Below, piece by piece: positions 52,255 to 61,527 of a stretch of 64,000 nucleotides of DNA. Position 1 is the first letter of the stretch, and each line of letters starts with the position of its first letter. The notes below the pieces were generated by a model. That model did no database searches and had not been told where the DNA came from. It saw only the letters and a program-made list of their open reading frames with translations. The position numbers and the translations under genes were made by a program. Source of the stretch: Pricia mediterranea (GTDB lineage Bacteria > Bacteroidota > Bacteroidia > Flavobacteriales > Flavobacteriaceae); assembly GCF_032248455.1 (NCBI RefSeq), contig NZ_JAVTTP010000001.1, forward strand, positions 992,001 to 1,056,000, given 5' to 3'.

Positions 52255-53583
52255 TTACTGCATGTTCTGCATCATCTGCATCATCTTTTTCCCGCCGCCG
52301 CCTTGCATCATCTTCATCATTTTGCCCATTTGATCGAACTGTTTCATAAGCTGGTTCACCTCTTTCATATCGCGACCACTACCTTTGGCGATACGTTTCT
52401 TTCGGCTGATGTTCAGTTTTGATGGGTTCGAGCGCTCGTCCGGGGTCATGGAATGGATGATGGCCTCGATATGTTTGAAGGCGTCGTCATCGATATCCAA
52501 GCCCTTTAAGGCTTTTCCTGCGCCGGGGATCATGCCCATCAGGTCTTTCATGTTCCCCATTTTTTTGATCTGCTGAATCTGGGACAGGAAATCGTCGAAC
52601 CCGAATTTGTTCTTGGCAATTTTCTTTTGGATTTTTCGGGCTTCCTCTTCGTCGAACTGTTCTTGGGCCCGCTCGACCAAGGAAATCACATCGCCCATCC
52701 CCAAAATACGATCCGCCATCCGGGTAGGATGAAAGACATCGATGGCCTCCATTTTTTCTCCTGTCCCAATGAACTTGATCGGCTTATCGACGACGGACTT
52801 AATGGAAATGGCCGCCCCGCCCCGAGTATCGCCATCGAGCTTGGTCAAGATGACCCCGTCAAAATTCAGAATGTCGTTAAAGGCCTTGGCCGTATTCACC
52901 GCATCTTGACCTGTCATGGCATCGACCACGAAAAGCGTTTCCTGGGGTTCGATGGCCGTGTGGATGTTCGATATCTCGGTCATCATTTTTTCATCGACCG
53001 CCAAGCGGCCCGCGGTATCGATGATCACCACGTTATGGCCTTCGGCCTTGGCTTTTGCGATTCCCGCCTGCGCGATGGCCACGGGGTCTTTATTATCCTT
53101 GTCGGAATATACCTCGACATCGATTTTATCCCCGACGATATGCAATTGGTCGATGGCCGCGGGACGGTACACATCACAGGCCACCAACAAAGGCTTCTTA
53201 GACTTTTTTGTTTTGAGAAAGTTCGCCAGTTTTCCCGAGAATGTGGTCTTACCCGAACCTTGCAGACCCGACATTAGAATGACCGATGGCGCCCCCGAAA
53301 GATCGATGCCCTCCGTTTCGCCGCCCATGAGCTGGGTCAGCTCGTCCTTGACGATTTTTACCATCAATTGGCCGGGCTGAAGCGTAGTGAGTACGTTTTG
53401 GCCCAAGGCCTTTTCCTTGACCCGATTGGTGAACTCCTTGGCAATCTTAAAGTTGACGTCGGCGTCAAGCAGGGCCCTTCGGACTTCCTTGGTGGTTTCC
53501 GCTACGTTGATTTCGGTAATCTGCCCGTGGCCACGAAGCGTGTGGAGGGCCTTATCCAGTTTTTCGCTTAAATTGTCGAACAT
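52255..53583 (-). CDS. ffh: Signal recognition particle protein Ffh (SRP54)
   Basis: GTPase that targets nascent membrane proteins to the Sec machinery, 442 residues. N domain residues 1-90; GTPase G domain with GLQGSGKTTFSGKLA, DTAGRLAVDEK and TKLDGDTRGGAA; M domain from about residue 300 with the RNA-binding GSGRDMKEVNQLMKQFDQM and a methionine-rich tail MMKMMQGGGGKKMMQMMQ. Essential gene. An exact promoter is found upstream. The SRP RNA gene was not found in this window. Confidence 0.96.
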   Translation of the reverse strand: MFDNLSEKLDKALHTLRGHGQITEINVAETTKEVRRALLDADVNFKIAKEFTNRVKEKALGQNVLTTLQPGQLMVKIVKDELTQLMGGETEGIDLSGAPSVILMSGLQGSGKTTFSGKLANFLKTKKSKKPLLVACDVYRPAAIDQLHIVGDKIDVEVYSDKDNKDPVAIAQAGIAKAKAEGHNVVIIDTAGRLAVDEKMMTEISNIHTAIEPQETLFVVDAMTGQDAVNTAKAFNDILNFDGVILTKLDGDTRGGAAISIKSVVDKPIKFIGTGEKMEAIDVFHPTRMADRILGMGDVISLVERAQEQFDEEEARKIQKKIAKNKFGFDDFLSQIQQIKKMGNMKDLMGMIPGAGKALKGLDIDDDAFKHIEAIIHSMTPDERSNPSKLNISRKKRIAKGSGRDMKEVNQLMKQFDQMGKMMKMMQGGGGKKMMQMMQNMQ

Positions 53584-53608
53584 AGGTGCCTTTAATTTTG
53601 GGTGGGGG

Positions 53609-53635
53609 CAAATTTAAGCATAAAGCCGGTAACAA
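53609..53635 (-). promoter_or_regulatory. Promoter of ffh
   Basis: TTG (53635-53633), 16-base spacer, TAAATTTG (53616-53609), then 25 bases to the ATG. Confidence 0.65.
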
Positions 53636-53643
53636 AAAAGCAG

Positions 53644-55107
53644 TTATTCCGGGGGCGGCGCATCACAAACCTTTACCAGCACAAGTACCTCATTGCCGCG
53701 CTGCAGCCTAAGTCGCCCTTCACTACAGGCGACCACGTTCCAATCGCCCCCATACAGGGCGAGGACCCCATTCAAATCATCGAAGGTCAATATGGCTTCT
53801 GAGATGTCCCACTCCCCTTCGTCCACCACGACATGGTCGGAATCATAGGCCAATAGATGTTCCTGGGAAAAATCGATTTCCATATGCTGGACAAATTCGC
53901 CTTTGCCATCGGTAATCGACCAGCGGCATCCGGATTGAAGGTTTTCTTCAATGAACAAGTCGCTACAGGTCTGTTCCCCGTAGGTACAGGATTGTTCCAA
54001 AACAACTTCGTCACTTTCTTCCCCCACCATCTTTATAAAGCCATCCCCGAGGTCGTAGGTGTACATGGAGGCATTGAACGCCTCGTCATCCTTCAATTGC
54101 AGGTTCAGAAAAACCCTGTAATCGGAAACGGTAACGGACCACTCCCCCTCGCTGACCGGCCCAAGGCCATCATCGGAAATCAGCGTTCCATCCGCATTAA
54201 AAACCAGCAGGTAATCCTGATAATTCTCAGCGTCCGCTATATGTGCCCTCTTCAATTTTTTTACCATCCAAGGGCAAGTAACCAATAGACTGTCAAGGCT
54301 TGCCTTGGTAAAATCATCATCGTTATGGTCGGTGTCATCATCTTCATCGCAGCTATCAAGCACACGCTTCAGGGCCTCGCCCATTTCGCTATTAGTGTTC
54401 ACCGAAAGTTCACTACCATCGGATAGTTCCAAAACCACGGGAAAATCCATGCTGATCAGGTCGTCATCTGTCAGTCCCGCTAAAAACCGCCGAAACTCCT
54501 TATCGTCAGCCACGCTGAGGTTACCGGTCTGCTGAAAACTAGGGTTATAGGTGAAAAGATCGATGGGATACCTCAGATCGGCACACTCGATATCGGTATC
54601 ACCACCCCCTTCGGCACACATTCTGGCCTGATGATCGAGCTCGGCCGCGTCATGGATTTCGATATCGGTGTAATCGGCCGTGGTTACCAAAATGGGGTAA
54701 GCTATCTCAATAGCCGGCTGTCCCTTTTCGTCATGTTGCCCCACTTCATCTCCGTCCTCCGCTTCCCATTCATTTCCATCATCTGTTCCGTCAGACTGCT
54801 CGGCCGTGTCGAGAATTTTCTCGATTCTCGCCAAATCCTCTATAGTTTCGAGATATATTTCGACACCGTTGACGGTAACGGCATAGGGAAATTGGATGCT
54901 CAAGCAACTGGCGCCGTCGACGATATTATCGTAAGAGCCATCTTTGGAAGTGGTTCGCCTCATCATCTCCATTACGGAAGATTCGGCCGCTAGCGTAAGT
55001 TCGGCATCGATATCCGTTTCGAACGGCTCCTCGCTTTGGCAGGCGAAAGTAACCATGGCCATCGCGGACAGGAAGATTTTCAGCACTGCATTTAACAATT
55101 TATGCAT
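53644..55107 (-). CDS. Large acidic modular lipoprotein
   Basis: Predicted lipoprotein of 487 residues (lipobox VTFAC, Cys23). By eye, residues 68-252 contain four degenerate modules, each opening with a strand ending in (F/Y)P: SIQFPYAVTV (70), EIAYPILVTT (134), DLRYPIDLFT (178) and SMDFPVVLEL (219), each followed by a charged helix. After an Asp-rich linker (253-266) come two lipocalin-like beta modules, about 278-371 and 391-481, both with a GEW turn (SEGEWSV, DEGEWDI). Several cysteines could form disulfides. Not a recognised family; a surface-exposed binding role is only a guess. Confidence 0.72.
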   Translation of the reverse strand: MHKLLNAVLKIFLSAMAMVTFACQSEEPFETDIDAELTLAAESSVMEMMRRTTSKDGSYDNIVDGASCLSIQFPYAVTVNGVEIYLETIEDLARIEKILDTAEQSDGTDDGNEWEAEDGDEVGQHDEKGQPAIEIAYPILVTTADYTDIEIHDAAELDHQARMCAEGGGDTDIECADLRYPIDLFTYNPSFQQTGNLSVADDKEFRRFLAGLTDDDLISMDFPVVLELSDGSELSVNTNSEMGEALKRVLDSCDEDDDTDHNDDDFTKASLDSLLVTCPWMVKKLKRAHIADAENYQDYLLVFNADGTLISDDGLGPVSEGEWSVTVSDYRVFLNLQLKDDEAFNASMYTYDLGDGFIKMVGEESDEVVLEQSCTYGEQTCSDLFIEENLQSGCRWSITDGKGEFVQHMEIDFSQEHLLAYDSDHVVVDEGEWDISEAILTFDDLNGVLALYGGDWNVVACSEGRLRLQRGNEVLVLVKVCDAPPPE

Positions 55108-55366
55108 ATAGTTTTCGGGTTGTATTCGTCGTGAATACTCTATTGATCAAGATATTGAGGGGTGTTTCGTGATTTTAGAACACCCGGTACCAAAAATACC
55201 CTACTTTCGGAAAGGGATAGCGTTCCGCAACCTATAAATCAAGCGGTGCCCAATCCCCGGGGGGCAGATTTGGATTTTACGGACTCAGCTCCCCCATCGT
55301 TGGCTCCCAGCTCCTACAACGGAGGCACGGAAATAGAATTTGGACGCCCGTTTTGAATTTTTCAAA

Positions 55367-55374
55367 TATCTTTG
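55367..55374 (+). promoter_or_regulatory. -7 box TATCTTTG of the ECF sigma gene
   Basis: Exact TAnnTTTG, 14 bases before the TTG start at 55389. It suggests that the in-frame TTG at 55353 is not the start. Confidence 0.5.
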
Positions 55375-55388
55375 AAAAAAATCCCCCA

Positions 55389-55901
55389 TTGAAAAGTAAA
55401 GATAAAGGCAATGTTTGCGACGAGCAAGTCTTCGGAACAATATTCAAGGCCAACTCCAAAACCATCTTCAACTATATCTTTTATAAATTCGGCAACGAAG
55501 AGAAAGCTTATGATGCGGTCCAGGAAGCCTTTGTAAAGCTGTGGGAAAATTGTACGAAGGTGCCTCCCGAAAAAGCAAAATCATATGTCTATACCGTTGC
55601 CAATAATTTATACCTTAACGTTATAAAAGCGGAAAAAGTACGTCTAAAATATGCGGACAAGAGTTTGAAGACCGTGCACGAGGACCCTGAATTTCTAATG
55701 GAAGAGGCCGAGTTCAAGGAGAAGCTGGACCATGCCCTGAACGCGCTGCCGGACAACCAGCGCATCACTTTTTTATTGCATAGGATTGATGGGAAAAAAT
55801 ACGCCGAAATCGCCGAAATGGAGGAAGTAAGCGTCAAAGCCATAGAAAAGAGGATGCATCTGGCATTGAAATCGCTCCGGGAAAAGATTGATGGCATTTG
55901 A
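55389..55901 (+). CDS. ECF-type RNA polymerase sigma factor (FecI-like)
   Basis: Sigma factor of 170 residues with region 2 (IFNYIFYKFGNEEKAYDAVQ, then EAFVKLWEN) and region 4 (LPDNQRITFLLHRIDGKKYAEIAE, then VSVKAIEKRMHLALKSLREK). It belongs to the Bacteroidota FecI-like group that acts with a FecR anti-sigma factor and a TonB receptor, both encoded next. The start is TTG at 55389 (LKSKDKGNVCDEQ); a TTG at 55353 lies upstream of the promoter box. Likely regulates the receptor gene downstream. Confidence 0.9.
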   Translation: MKSKDKGNVCDEQVFGTIFKANSKTIFNYIFYKFGNEEKAYDAVQEAFVKLWENCTKVPPEKAKSYVYTVANNLYLNVIKAEKVRLKYADKSLKTVHEDPEFLMEEAEFKEKLDHALNALPDNQRITFLLHRIDGKKYAEIAEMEEVSVKAIEKRMHLALKSLREKIDGI

Positions 55902-56059
55902 CGTAACGGATCAGTAAATGTGCTGCCCAAAATTCTGTCGTGGGCTTGATCCCGAAGTTTCCAGAGGCATTTGGCGCGTGGCTCTTAAATTTTGGAATTT
56001 CCCCAATTAGGTAGGGTTATTCCACAATGGATTGTTATTAACATACTAAGACTCAAGCG

Positions 56060-56974
56060 ATGCAAGAAAACTACTTGGCAAAATGGCTGGACGGCGACCT
56101 TACGGACGCTGAGCTTGCGGAATTCAAGAATTCCGAAGAATATGCTTCCTATCAGCGTATTGCCGATGCTACCGCTACCATGACGGCTCCTGATTTTGAT
56201 GCCGACGCGGCCTATGCAGTCTTCAAGAACAGGCAGAAGCTTGAAAACCCCAGGGTCCTATCGCTCCGTCCGTTCAAAAAATTTTTACGGGTGGCAGCAG
56301 CGGCAGCGGTTCTCATGATCGGAGCTTACTTCTATCTAAATTCTACTTCCAACGAAACTATTTCCACTTCCTATGCCGAAAGTAAGGAAATCAGCCTTCC
56401 CGATCGTTCGCAGGTCATTTTGAATGCGGATACGAAGATATCCTATAAGAAAAACAATTGGGAGGAAAACAGGAATGTGGATCTCAAGGGCGAAGCTTTT
56501 TTCAAGGTGGCCAAAGGCAAACGCTTTACCGTGGACACCCATTCGGGCAAGGTGGCGGTGTTAGGAACCCAGTTCAACGTAGAAAACAGGGACGGCTATT
56601 TTGAGGTTTCCTGCTTCGAAGGTCTGGTCAAGGTCACTTTTGAAAAAAGGGAAACCGAATTGTCCGCCGGTTCCTCTTTTGTGGCGATAGACGGGAGCAT
56701 CGTTGAAACAGTCGGCTCAGATGAATCCCGGCCCTCCTGGATGAACGATGAAAGTTCGTTCAAAAGTGTCCCCCTGAAATACGTGCTCGCTGAGTTTGAA
56801 CGGCAGCACGATATTGCCGTCGAAACCCAGAACATCGATTTGGAACAATTGTTTACCGGAACTTTCAGCAACTCCGATTCCGATCTTGCCCTAAGAAGTA
56901 TTAGCGCCCCTTCGCAAATAAAGTTTAAATTTGAGGGCGACAAAGTGCTCTTCTATGGCGAAAACACTCCGTAA
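56060..56974 (+). CDS. FecR-family anti-sigma factor
   Basis: Inner-membrane anti-sigma factor of 304 residues: a short cytoplasmic N-terminus with helices that would hold the sigma factor (YLAKWLDGDLTDAELAEF), one membrane helix near residues 78-96, then the periplasmic FecR domain (SLPDRSQVILNADTKISYKK, RFTVDTHSGKVAVLGTQFNV) and a C-terminal secretin/TonB-like part (SFKSVPLKYVLAEFERQ). The TonB receptor gene overlaps its last 20 bases. The signal comes presumably from the receptor's N-terminal domain. Confidence 0.9.
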   Translation: MQENYLAKWLDGDLTDAELAEFKNSEEYASYQRIADATATMTAPDFDADAAYAVFKNRQKLENPRVLSLRPFKKFLRVAAAAAVLMIGAYFYLNSTSNETISTSYAESKEISLPDRSQVILNADTKISYKKNNWEENRNVDLKGEAFFKVAKGKRFTVDTHSGKVAVLGTQFNVENRDGYFEVSCFEGLVKVTFEKRETELSAGSSFVAIDGSIVETVGSDESRPSWMNDESSFKSVPLKYVLAEFERQHDIAVETQNIDLEQLFTGTFSNSDSDLALRSISAPSQIKFKFEGDKVLFYGENTP

Positions 56975-59477
56975 ATCTTCCCTCACCCTACTCTGCTTTG
57001 TCCTTTTTCTACTTTCAAAAAATGTCGATGCCCAAGACCATAGGGCCAGCATCCCTTTAATTTCCTTCCTTCAGGAATTGGAACGCGAATTCGAGATCAA
57101 ATTTTCCTATGCCGACGACGATATTCGCGAACTCAGCGTCATCCCTCCGCAAAAGGAGAATCTAAAGGATATTTTAGGGGATATCCAGCGCCAGGCCCAA
57201 TTGCAGATCCAAAAACTGAACGAGCGCTACTACACGATAACCCGAAGTGCTGCCCTCGATATCTGCGGAATAGTTTTGGATAATTTCGAACAGAATACAG
57301 TAACCGGCGCCACTATCGAGATTTTAGGGACAAAAACCGCTATAATCACTGATATGGAAGGTTACTTTTCCATTAGCAACGTGCCGCGCTCCGCCAAACT
57401 GCGTATCAAACATATCGGATATAAGACCCTGTTTGTCGATGCCGCGGATTTGGCGGGAAGAGCGCCGTGTACCACCCTGCTTTTGGCGCAATATTATCAG
57501 CAACTCGAAGAGGTGGTCGTCTATGAGTTTCTTACCAAGGGCCTCGTTAAACAACTGGATGGCAGTATAGAAATGAACAGCGAAGAGTTCGGCATCCTTC
57601 CCGGATTGATCGAGCCCGATGTTCTACAGACCGTGCAGGCCTTGCCCGGCATCGAAAGTGTCGATGAAACCGTTTCGAACATCAACATCCGTGGGGGTAC
57701 AAACGATCAAAATCTTATGCTGTGGAACGGCATTAAAATGTACCAATCCGGTCATTTCTTCGGATTGATATCCGCCTTTAATCCCTATTTGACCGACAAG
57801 GTCATCTTGACCAAGAACGGCACCAGGGCGGAATACGGCGACGGGGTCAGCGGCATCATCGATATACGGACTAAAGATACCATCGCCGATCAATTTTTCG
57901 GGGGTGCAGGCGTCAACCTTATCGGCGGTGATGTCTACGGCCACCTTCCTGTATCCGACAAACTCGCCCTACAGGTTTCCGCGCGACGTTCCCTTACCGA
58001 TATCCTAAACACCCCTACCTACCAAAAGTTCTTTACCCGGGTGTTCGAAGACAGTCAAGTAAACCGTGACGGCAATTTCTATTTTTATGACTTTACGGGC
58101 AAGCTGCTCTATGATATCGACAAAAACCAACAGCTTCGCCTCAATTTCATCAGTGTCAACAACCTGTTGGATTATTCGGAAGAGGAAATGGATACCGGAA
58201 AGCGCACCCGCAGCGACCTTGACCAGACCAACCTTTCGTTCGGGGGAAGCCTTCGAAGCACTTGGAACAAAAAGTTTTCCACCTTTTTGAACGTGTACCA
58301 TACCCGTTACGATCTTGACGCCCGAAACACCTCCTCGAACGAAAAACAGACCCTATTTCAGAACAATGAGGTAGTGGAGACCGCCTTAAAACTGAATATC
58401 GATTACCAAGTAAGCGAGCGTTTCGATTGGCTGAACGGGTACCAATATAGCGAAACCGGCATCACCAATGCCACCGATGTCACCCAGCCGCCGTTTCAGA
58501 GCAATGTTCGCGATGTTATCCGCAGTCAGGCCCTTTTTTCCGAGATTACGTACCGATCTGACGACCAAAAGCTCTTCGCAAGGGGCGGTGTACGCCTCAA
58601 CCGATTGGAGAATCCCGATTCTTTTGAGGAATTTCTGATCGAACCGCGCATTAGTCTGAACTATGCGCTTACCCGGGAGCTGAAATTTGAAGTGTTGGGG
58701 GAGTTCAAAAGTCAGGCCACCAATCAGATTATCGACCTCGAACAAAACTTTCTGGGCATCGAAAAGCGACGCTGGATCGTTTCCAATGGGGATGACCTGC
58801 CCGTCACGAAAAGCCGGCAGGCGGCGGTGGGCATCAACTACGACCATCGGAACATGTACGTCGGGCTGGAGGGATTTTACAAGGATGTCGATGGCATCAG
58901 CATCAGCACCCAAGGTTTTCAGAACCAGAACCAGTTCAATGGTGAAGTAGGAAAATACGACGTGAAAGGCTTGGAATTATTAATCAACAAGAAGACGGAT
59001 GCTTACAGTATTTGGGCCAGCTACGGCTACAACCTGAACACCTATTATTTTACCGATATCGTGCCCCCCGAATTTCCGAACAACCTTGATATTCGACATA
59101 CCGGCTCGTTGGCGGGGACTTATACTTTGGAAAATATCAAGTTCGGTATCGGCCTGAACTACCATTCCGGAAAACCGGTAACCGAGCCCCAGGCCGAGGA
59201 TCCGATCGACACCAGCTTTTTTCCGTTTCGAATCAATTATCGATCTCCCAATACCGACCGGCTCCCTGAATACCTTAGGGCCGATGCGTCGGTCATCTAC
59301 AATTTCGAACTTGGTCACGCCGTAAAAGCCTCGGCTGGGGTTTCTGTACTGAATTTCACCGACCGCAAGAATATTCTCAACGCCTACTATCGACTCGACG
59401 AACAAGACGCCATCGAAAGAATCGAGAACGTTTCGTTGGGGTTCACGCCGAATGTCAGCTTTCGGGCGCGGTTTTGA
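56955..59477 (+). CDS. TonB-dependent receptor with STN domain (FecA-like)
   Basis: Outer-membrane receptor of 840 residues. Signal peptide ending NVDAQ, STN signalling domain about residues 30-105 (ISFLQELEREFEIKFSYA, DDDIRELSVIPPQKENLKDI), CarboxypepD_reg-like domain about 105-190, plug about 200-330 (ILPGLIEPDVLQTVQALPGI, NINIRGGTNDQNLMLWNGI), then the barrel ending with NVSFRARF. STN plus the preceding sigma/anti-sigma genes indicate a trans-envelope induction loop. No SusD gene follows, so a siderophore or metal complex or other small ligand is plausible. The ATG at 56955 overlaps the fecR-like gene by 20 bases. Confidence 0.92.
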   Translation: MAKTLRKSSLTLLCFVLFLLSKNVDAQDHRASIPLISFLQELEREFEIKFSYADDDIRELSVIPPQKENLKDILGDIQRQAQLQIQKLNERYYTITRSAALDICGIVLDNFEQNTVTGATIEILGTKTAIITDMEGYFSISNVPRSAKLRIKHIGYKTLFVDAADLAGRAPCTTLLLAQYYQQLEEVVVYEFLTKGLVKQLDGSIEMNSEEFGILPGLIEPDVLQTVQALPGIESVDETVSNINIRGGTNDQNLMLWNGIKMYQSGHFFGLISAFNPYLTDKVILTKNGTRAEYGDGVSGIIDIRTKDTIADQFFGGAGVNLIGGDVYGHLPVSDKLALQVSARRSLTDILNTPTYQKFFTRVFEDSQVNRDGNFYFYDFTGKLLYDIDKNQQLRLNFISVNNLLDYSEEEMDTGKRTRSDLDQTNLSFGGSLRSTWNKKFSTFLNVYHTRYDLDARNTSSNEKQTLFQNNEVVETALKLNIDYQVSERFDWLNGYQYSETGITNATDVTQPPFQSNVRDVIRSQALFSEITYRSDDQKLFARGGVRLNRLENPDSFEEFLIEPRISLNYALTRELKFEVLGEFKSQATNQIIDLEQNFLGIEKRRWIVSNGDDLPVTKSRQAAVGINYDHRNMYVGLEGFYKDVDGISISTQGFQNQNQFNGEVGKYDVKGLELLINKKTDAYSIWASYGYNLNTYYFTDIVPPEFPNNLDIRHTGSLAGTYTLENIKFGIGLNYHSGKPVTEPQAEDPIDTSFFPFRINYRSPNTDRLPEYLRADASVIYNFELGHAVKASAGVSVLNFTDRKNILNAYYRLDEQDAIERIENVSLGFTPNVSFRARF

Positions 59478-59566
59478 AACCAAGTTCCTCTGCTCCCTTT
59501 TTCAAGAGGGCTTCACGCGATGAGCTCTTTTGTACGCTACGCAAACCTACAGTGGCATGCCGAGGG

Positions 59567-61399
59567 TCACATCCTCTCGGGGACTTCGATGCCCAGCAGT
59601 TTGAAAGCAGAGCGGATTACCTCCCCGACTTTCTTGGAAAGTTCGACACGGAACACTTTCTTCCCTTCATCTTCTTCGCCCAAAATGGATACTTGTTGGT
59701 AGAACGAATTGAATTCCTTGACCAGGTCGTAGGTATAGTTGGCAAGTAAGGCGGGACTCAAATTTTCTGCTGCCGATGCTACGGTATCAGGAAAAAGCTG
59801 TAGCTGCTTGATCAGTTCCTTTTCTTTGGAATGAAGTGCCTGAGAGGACTCCCCTAGCTTTCTGGCACCGTCTGGCCGTCCGACATCATCGTTCGAATCG
59901 GCTCCCGACCCGGTCACGTCAAGCTCCTCGGCTTTTCGCAAGATAGACTGGATACGCGCATAGGTGTATTGAATGAAGGGGCCGGTATTTCCCTGGAAGT
60001 CCACCGACTCTTCGGGATTGAATAAAATCCGTTTTCTGGGATCGACCTTTAGGATGTAATATTTCAGGGCGCCCAAGCCGATCATTTTGTACAAATCCTG
60101 TTTTTCGCTTTCGGAATAGCCTTCCAATTTCCCCAATTCTTCCGAAATTTCGGCAGCGGTCCGGGTCATATCATCCATCAGATCGTCGGCATCGACGACG
60201 GTACCTTCCCTACTCTTCATTTTTCCGCTGGGAAGATCGACCATGCCGTAGCTAAGATGGTACAGATTCTCGGCCCATTTGTATCCCAACTTTTTCAGGA
60301 TGAGAAAGAGCACTTTAAAATGGTAATCCTGTTCGTTCCCGACCGTATAGACCATACCCCCGACATCGGGGTAGTCTTTGATTCGTTGGATGGCCGTGCC
60401 GATATCTTGGGTCATATACACCGCCGTGCCGTCGGCACGGAGCACAATTTTTTCGTCCAGCCCCTCATCGGTGAGATCGATCCAAACGCTACCATCGTCC
60501 TTGCGGTAGAAAACACCTTTTTGAAGGCCTTCCTCGACCACGTCCTTGCCCAAGAGATAGGTGTCACTTTCGTAATAAAGGGTATCGAAATCGACCCCGA
60601 GATTGTTATAGGTCTCCTCAAAACCTTCATACACCCAGCCGTTCATGGTTTCCCATAATGCGACCACCTCTTTGTCCCCTGCCTCCCATTTCTGAAGCAT
60701 CTCTTGGGCATCCAATAGAATCGGGGCTTCCTTTTCGGCTGCTTTCGGGTCGACTCCCCCGGCAATTTTCTGGGCTATCTGTTTCTTATAGGCCTTATCG
60801 AAGGCTACATAATACTTTCCGACCAATTGATCGCCCTTCAACCCCGTGCTTTCGGGGGACTCTCCGTTTCCAAAACGCTGCCAGGCCAACATACTCTTAC
60901 AGATATGGATGCCCCGATCGTTGATGATCTGCGTCTTATAGGTCTTCTTACCGGATGCTTTTAAGATCTCGGCAACGGAATATCCCAAAAGAACATTTCG
61001 GATATGCCCCAAATGCAAAGGCTTATTGGTATTCGGGGAGGAGTATTCCACCATCATAGCGTCCTCCCCTACATCGGAAGCTCGTCCGAAATCGGCATCT
61101 TTTTTTATCCCATTAAAAAAATCGAGGTAATAGGCGTCGCCGATTACCACGTTGAGAAAACCCTTAACGACGTTGAACCCTGAGACGATTTTGACCTCTT
61201 TTTCCAAATACGCGCCGATCTGCTCCCCGATCGCTGCAGGATTCCCCTTAACATACCGAAGCATCGGAAAGACCATTACGGTGATATCTCCCTCAAAATC
61301 TTTTCGGGTGGGCTGAAATTCGACTACTGGCAAATCAACGGAGAAATGGGCCGCGACGGCCTCCTTTACTTTTGGGGTAAGAATCGTTTCTAATGTCAT
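59567..61399 (-). CDS. argS: Arginyl-tRNA synthetase
   Basis: Class I aminoacyl-tRNA synthetase of 610 residues. N-terminal Arg-tRNA synthetase domain, HIGH motif HLGH in SSPNTNKPLHLGHIRNVLLG near residue 110, KMSKS-like motif KMKSREGTVVD near residue 393, and the DALR anticodon-binding domain with GPFIQYTYARIQSIL at the end. An acidic segment GSGADSNDDVGRPDG (about residues 495-510) is an unusual insertion before the final helices. Promoter with TACTTTTG upstream. Essential gene. Confidence 0.96.
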   Translation of the reverse strand: MTLETILTPKVKEAVAAHFSVDLPVVEFQPTRKDFEGDITVMVFPMLRYVKGNPAAIGEQIGAYLEKEVKIVSGFNVVKGFLNVVIGDAYYLDFFNGIKKDADFGRASDVGEDAMMVEYSSPNTNKPLHLGHIRNVLLGYSVAEILKASGKKTYKTQIINDRGIHICKSMLAWQRFGNGESPESTGLKGDQLVGKYYVAFDKAYKKQIAQKIAGGVDPKAAEKEAPILLDAQEMLQKWEAGDKEVVALWETMNGWVYEGFEETYNNLGVDFDTLYYESDTYLLGKDVVEEGLQKGVFYRKDDGSVWIDLTDEGLDEKIVLRADGTAVYMTQDIGTAIQRIKDYPDVGGMVYTVGNEQDYHFKVLFLILKKLGYKWAENLYHLSYGMVDLPSGKMKSREGTVVDADDLMDDMTRTAAEISEELGKLEGYSESEKQDLYKMIGLGALKYYILKVDPRKRILFNPEESVDFQGNTGPFIQYTYARIQSILRKAEELDVTGSGADSNDDVGRPDGARKLGESSQALHSKEKELIKQLQLFPDTVASAAENLSPALLANYTYDLVKEFNSFYQQVSILGEEDEGKKVFRVELSKKVGEVIRSAFKLLGIEVPERM

Positions 61400-61448
61400 C
61401 GTTCGTAAAACCTATTGACCTGATATTTTTTGAAGCGCTAAAGGGATG

Positions 61449-61456
61449 CAAAAGTA
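61449..61456 (-). promoter_or_regulatory. -7 box TACTTTTG of argS
   Basis: Exact TAnnTTTG, 49 bases before the ATG; the divergent gene at 61528 has only a weak TAACTTTA at about 61507. Confidence 0.45.
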
Positions 61457-61527
61457 ATCAATTTCATTTTTTTAACGAATCGGTTTTTAGTACTGGTCCG
61501 TTACCGTTAACTTTATAAAAAAATGCT

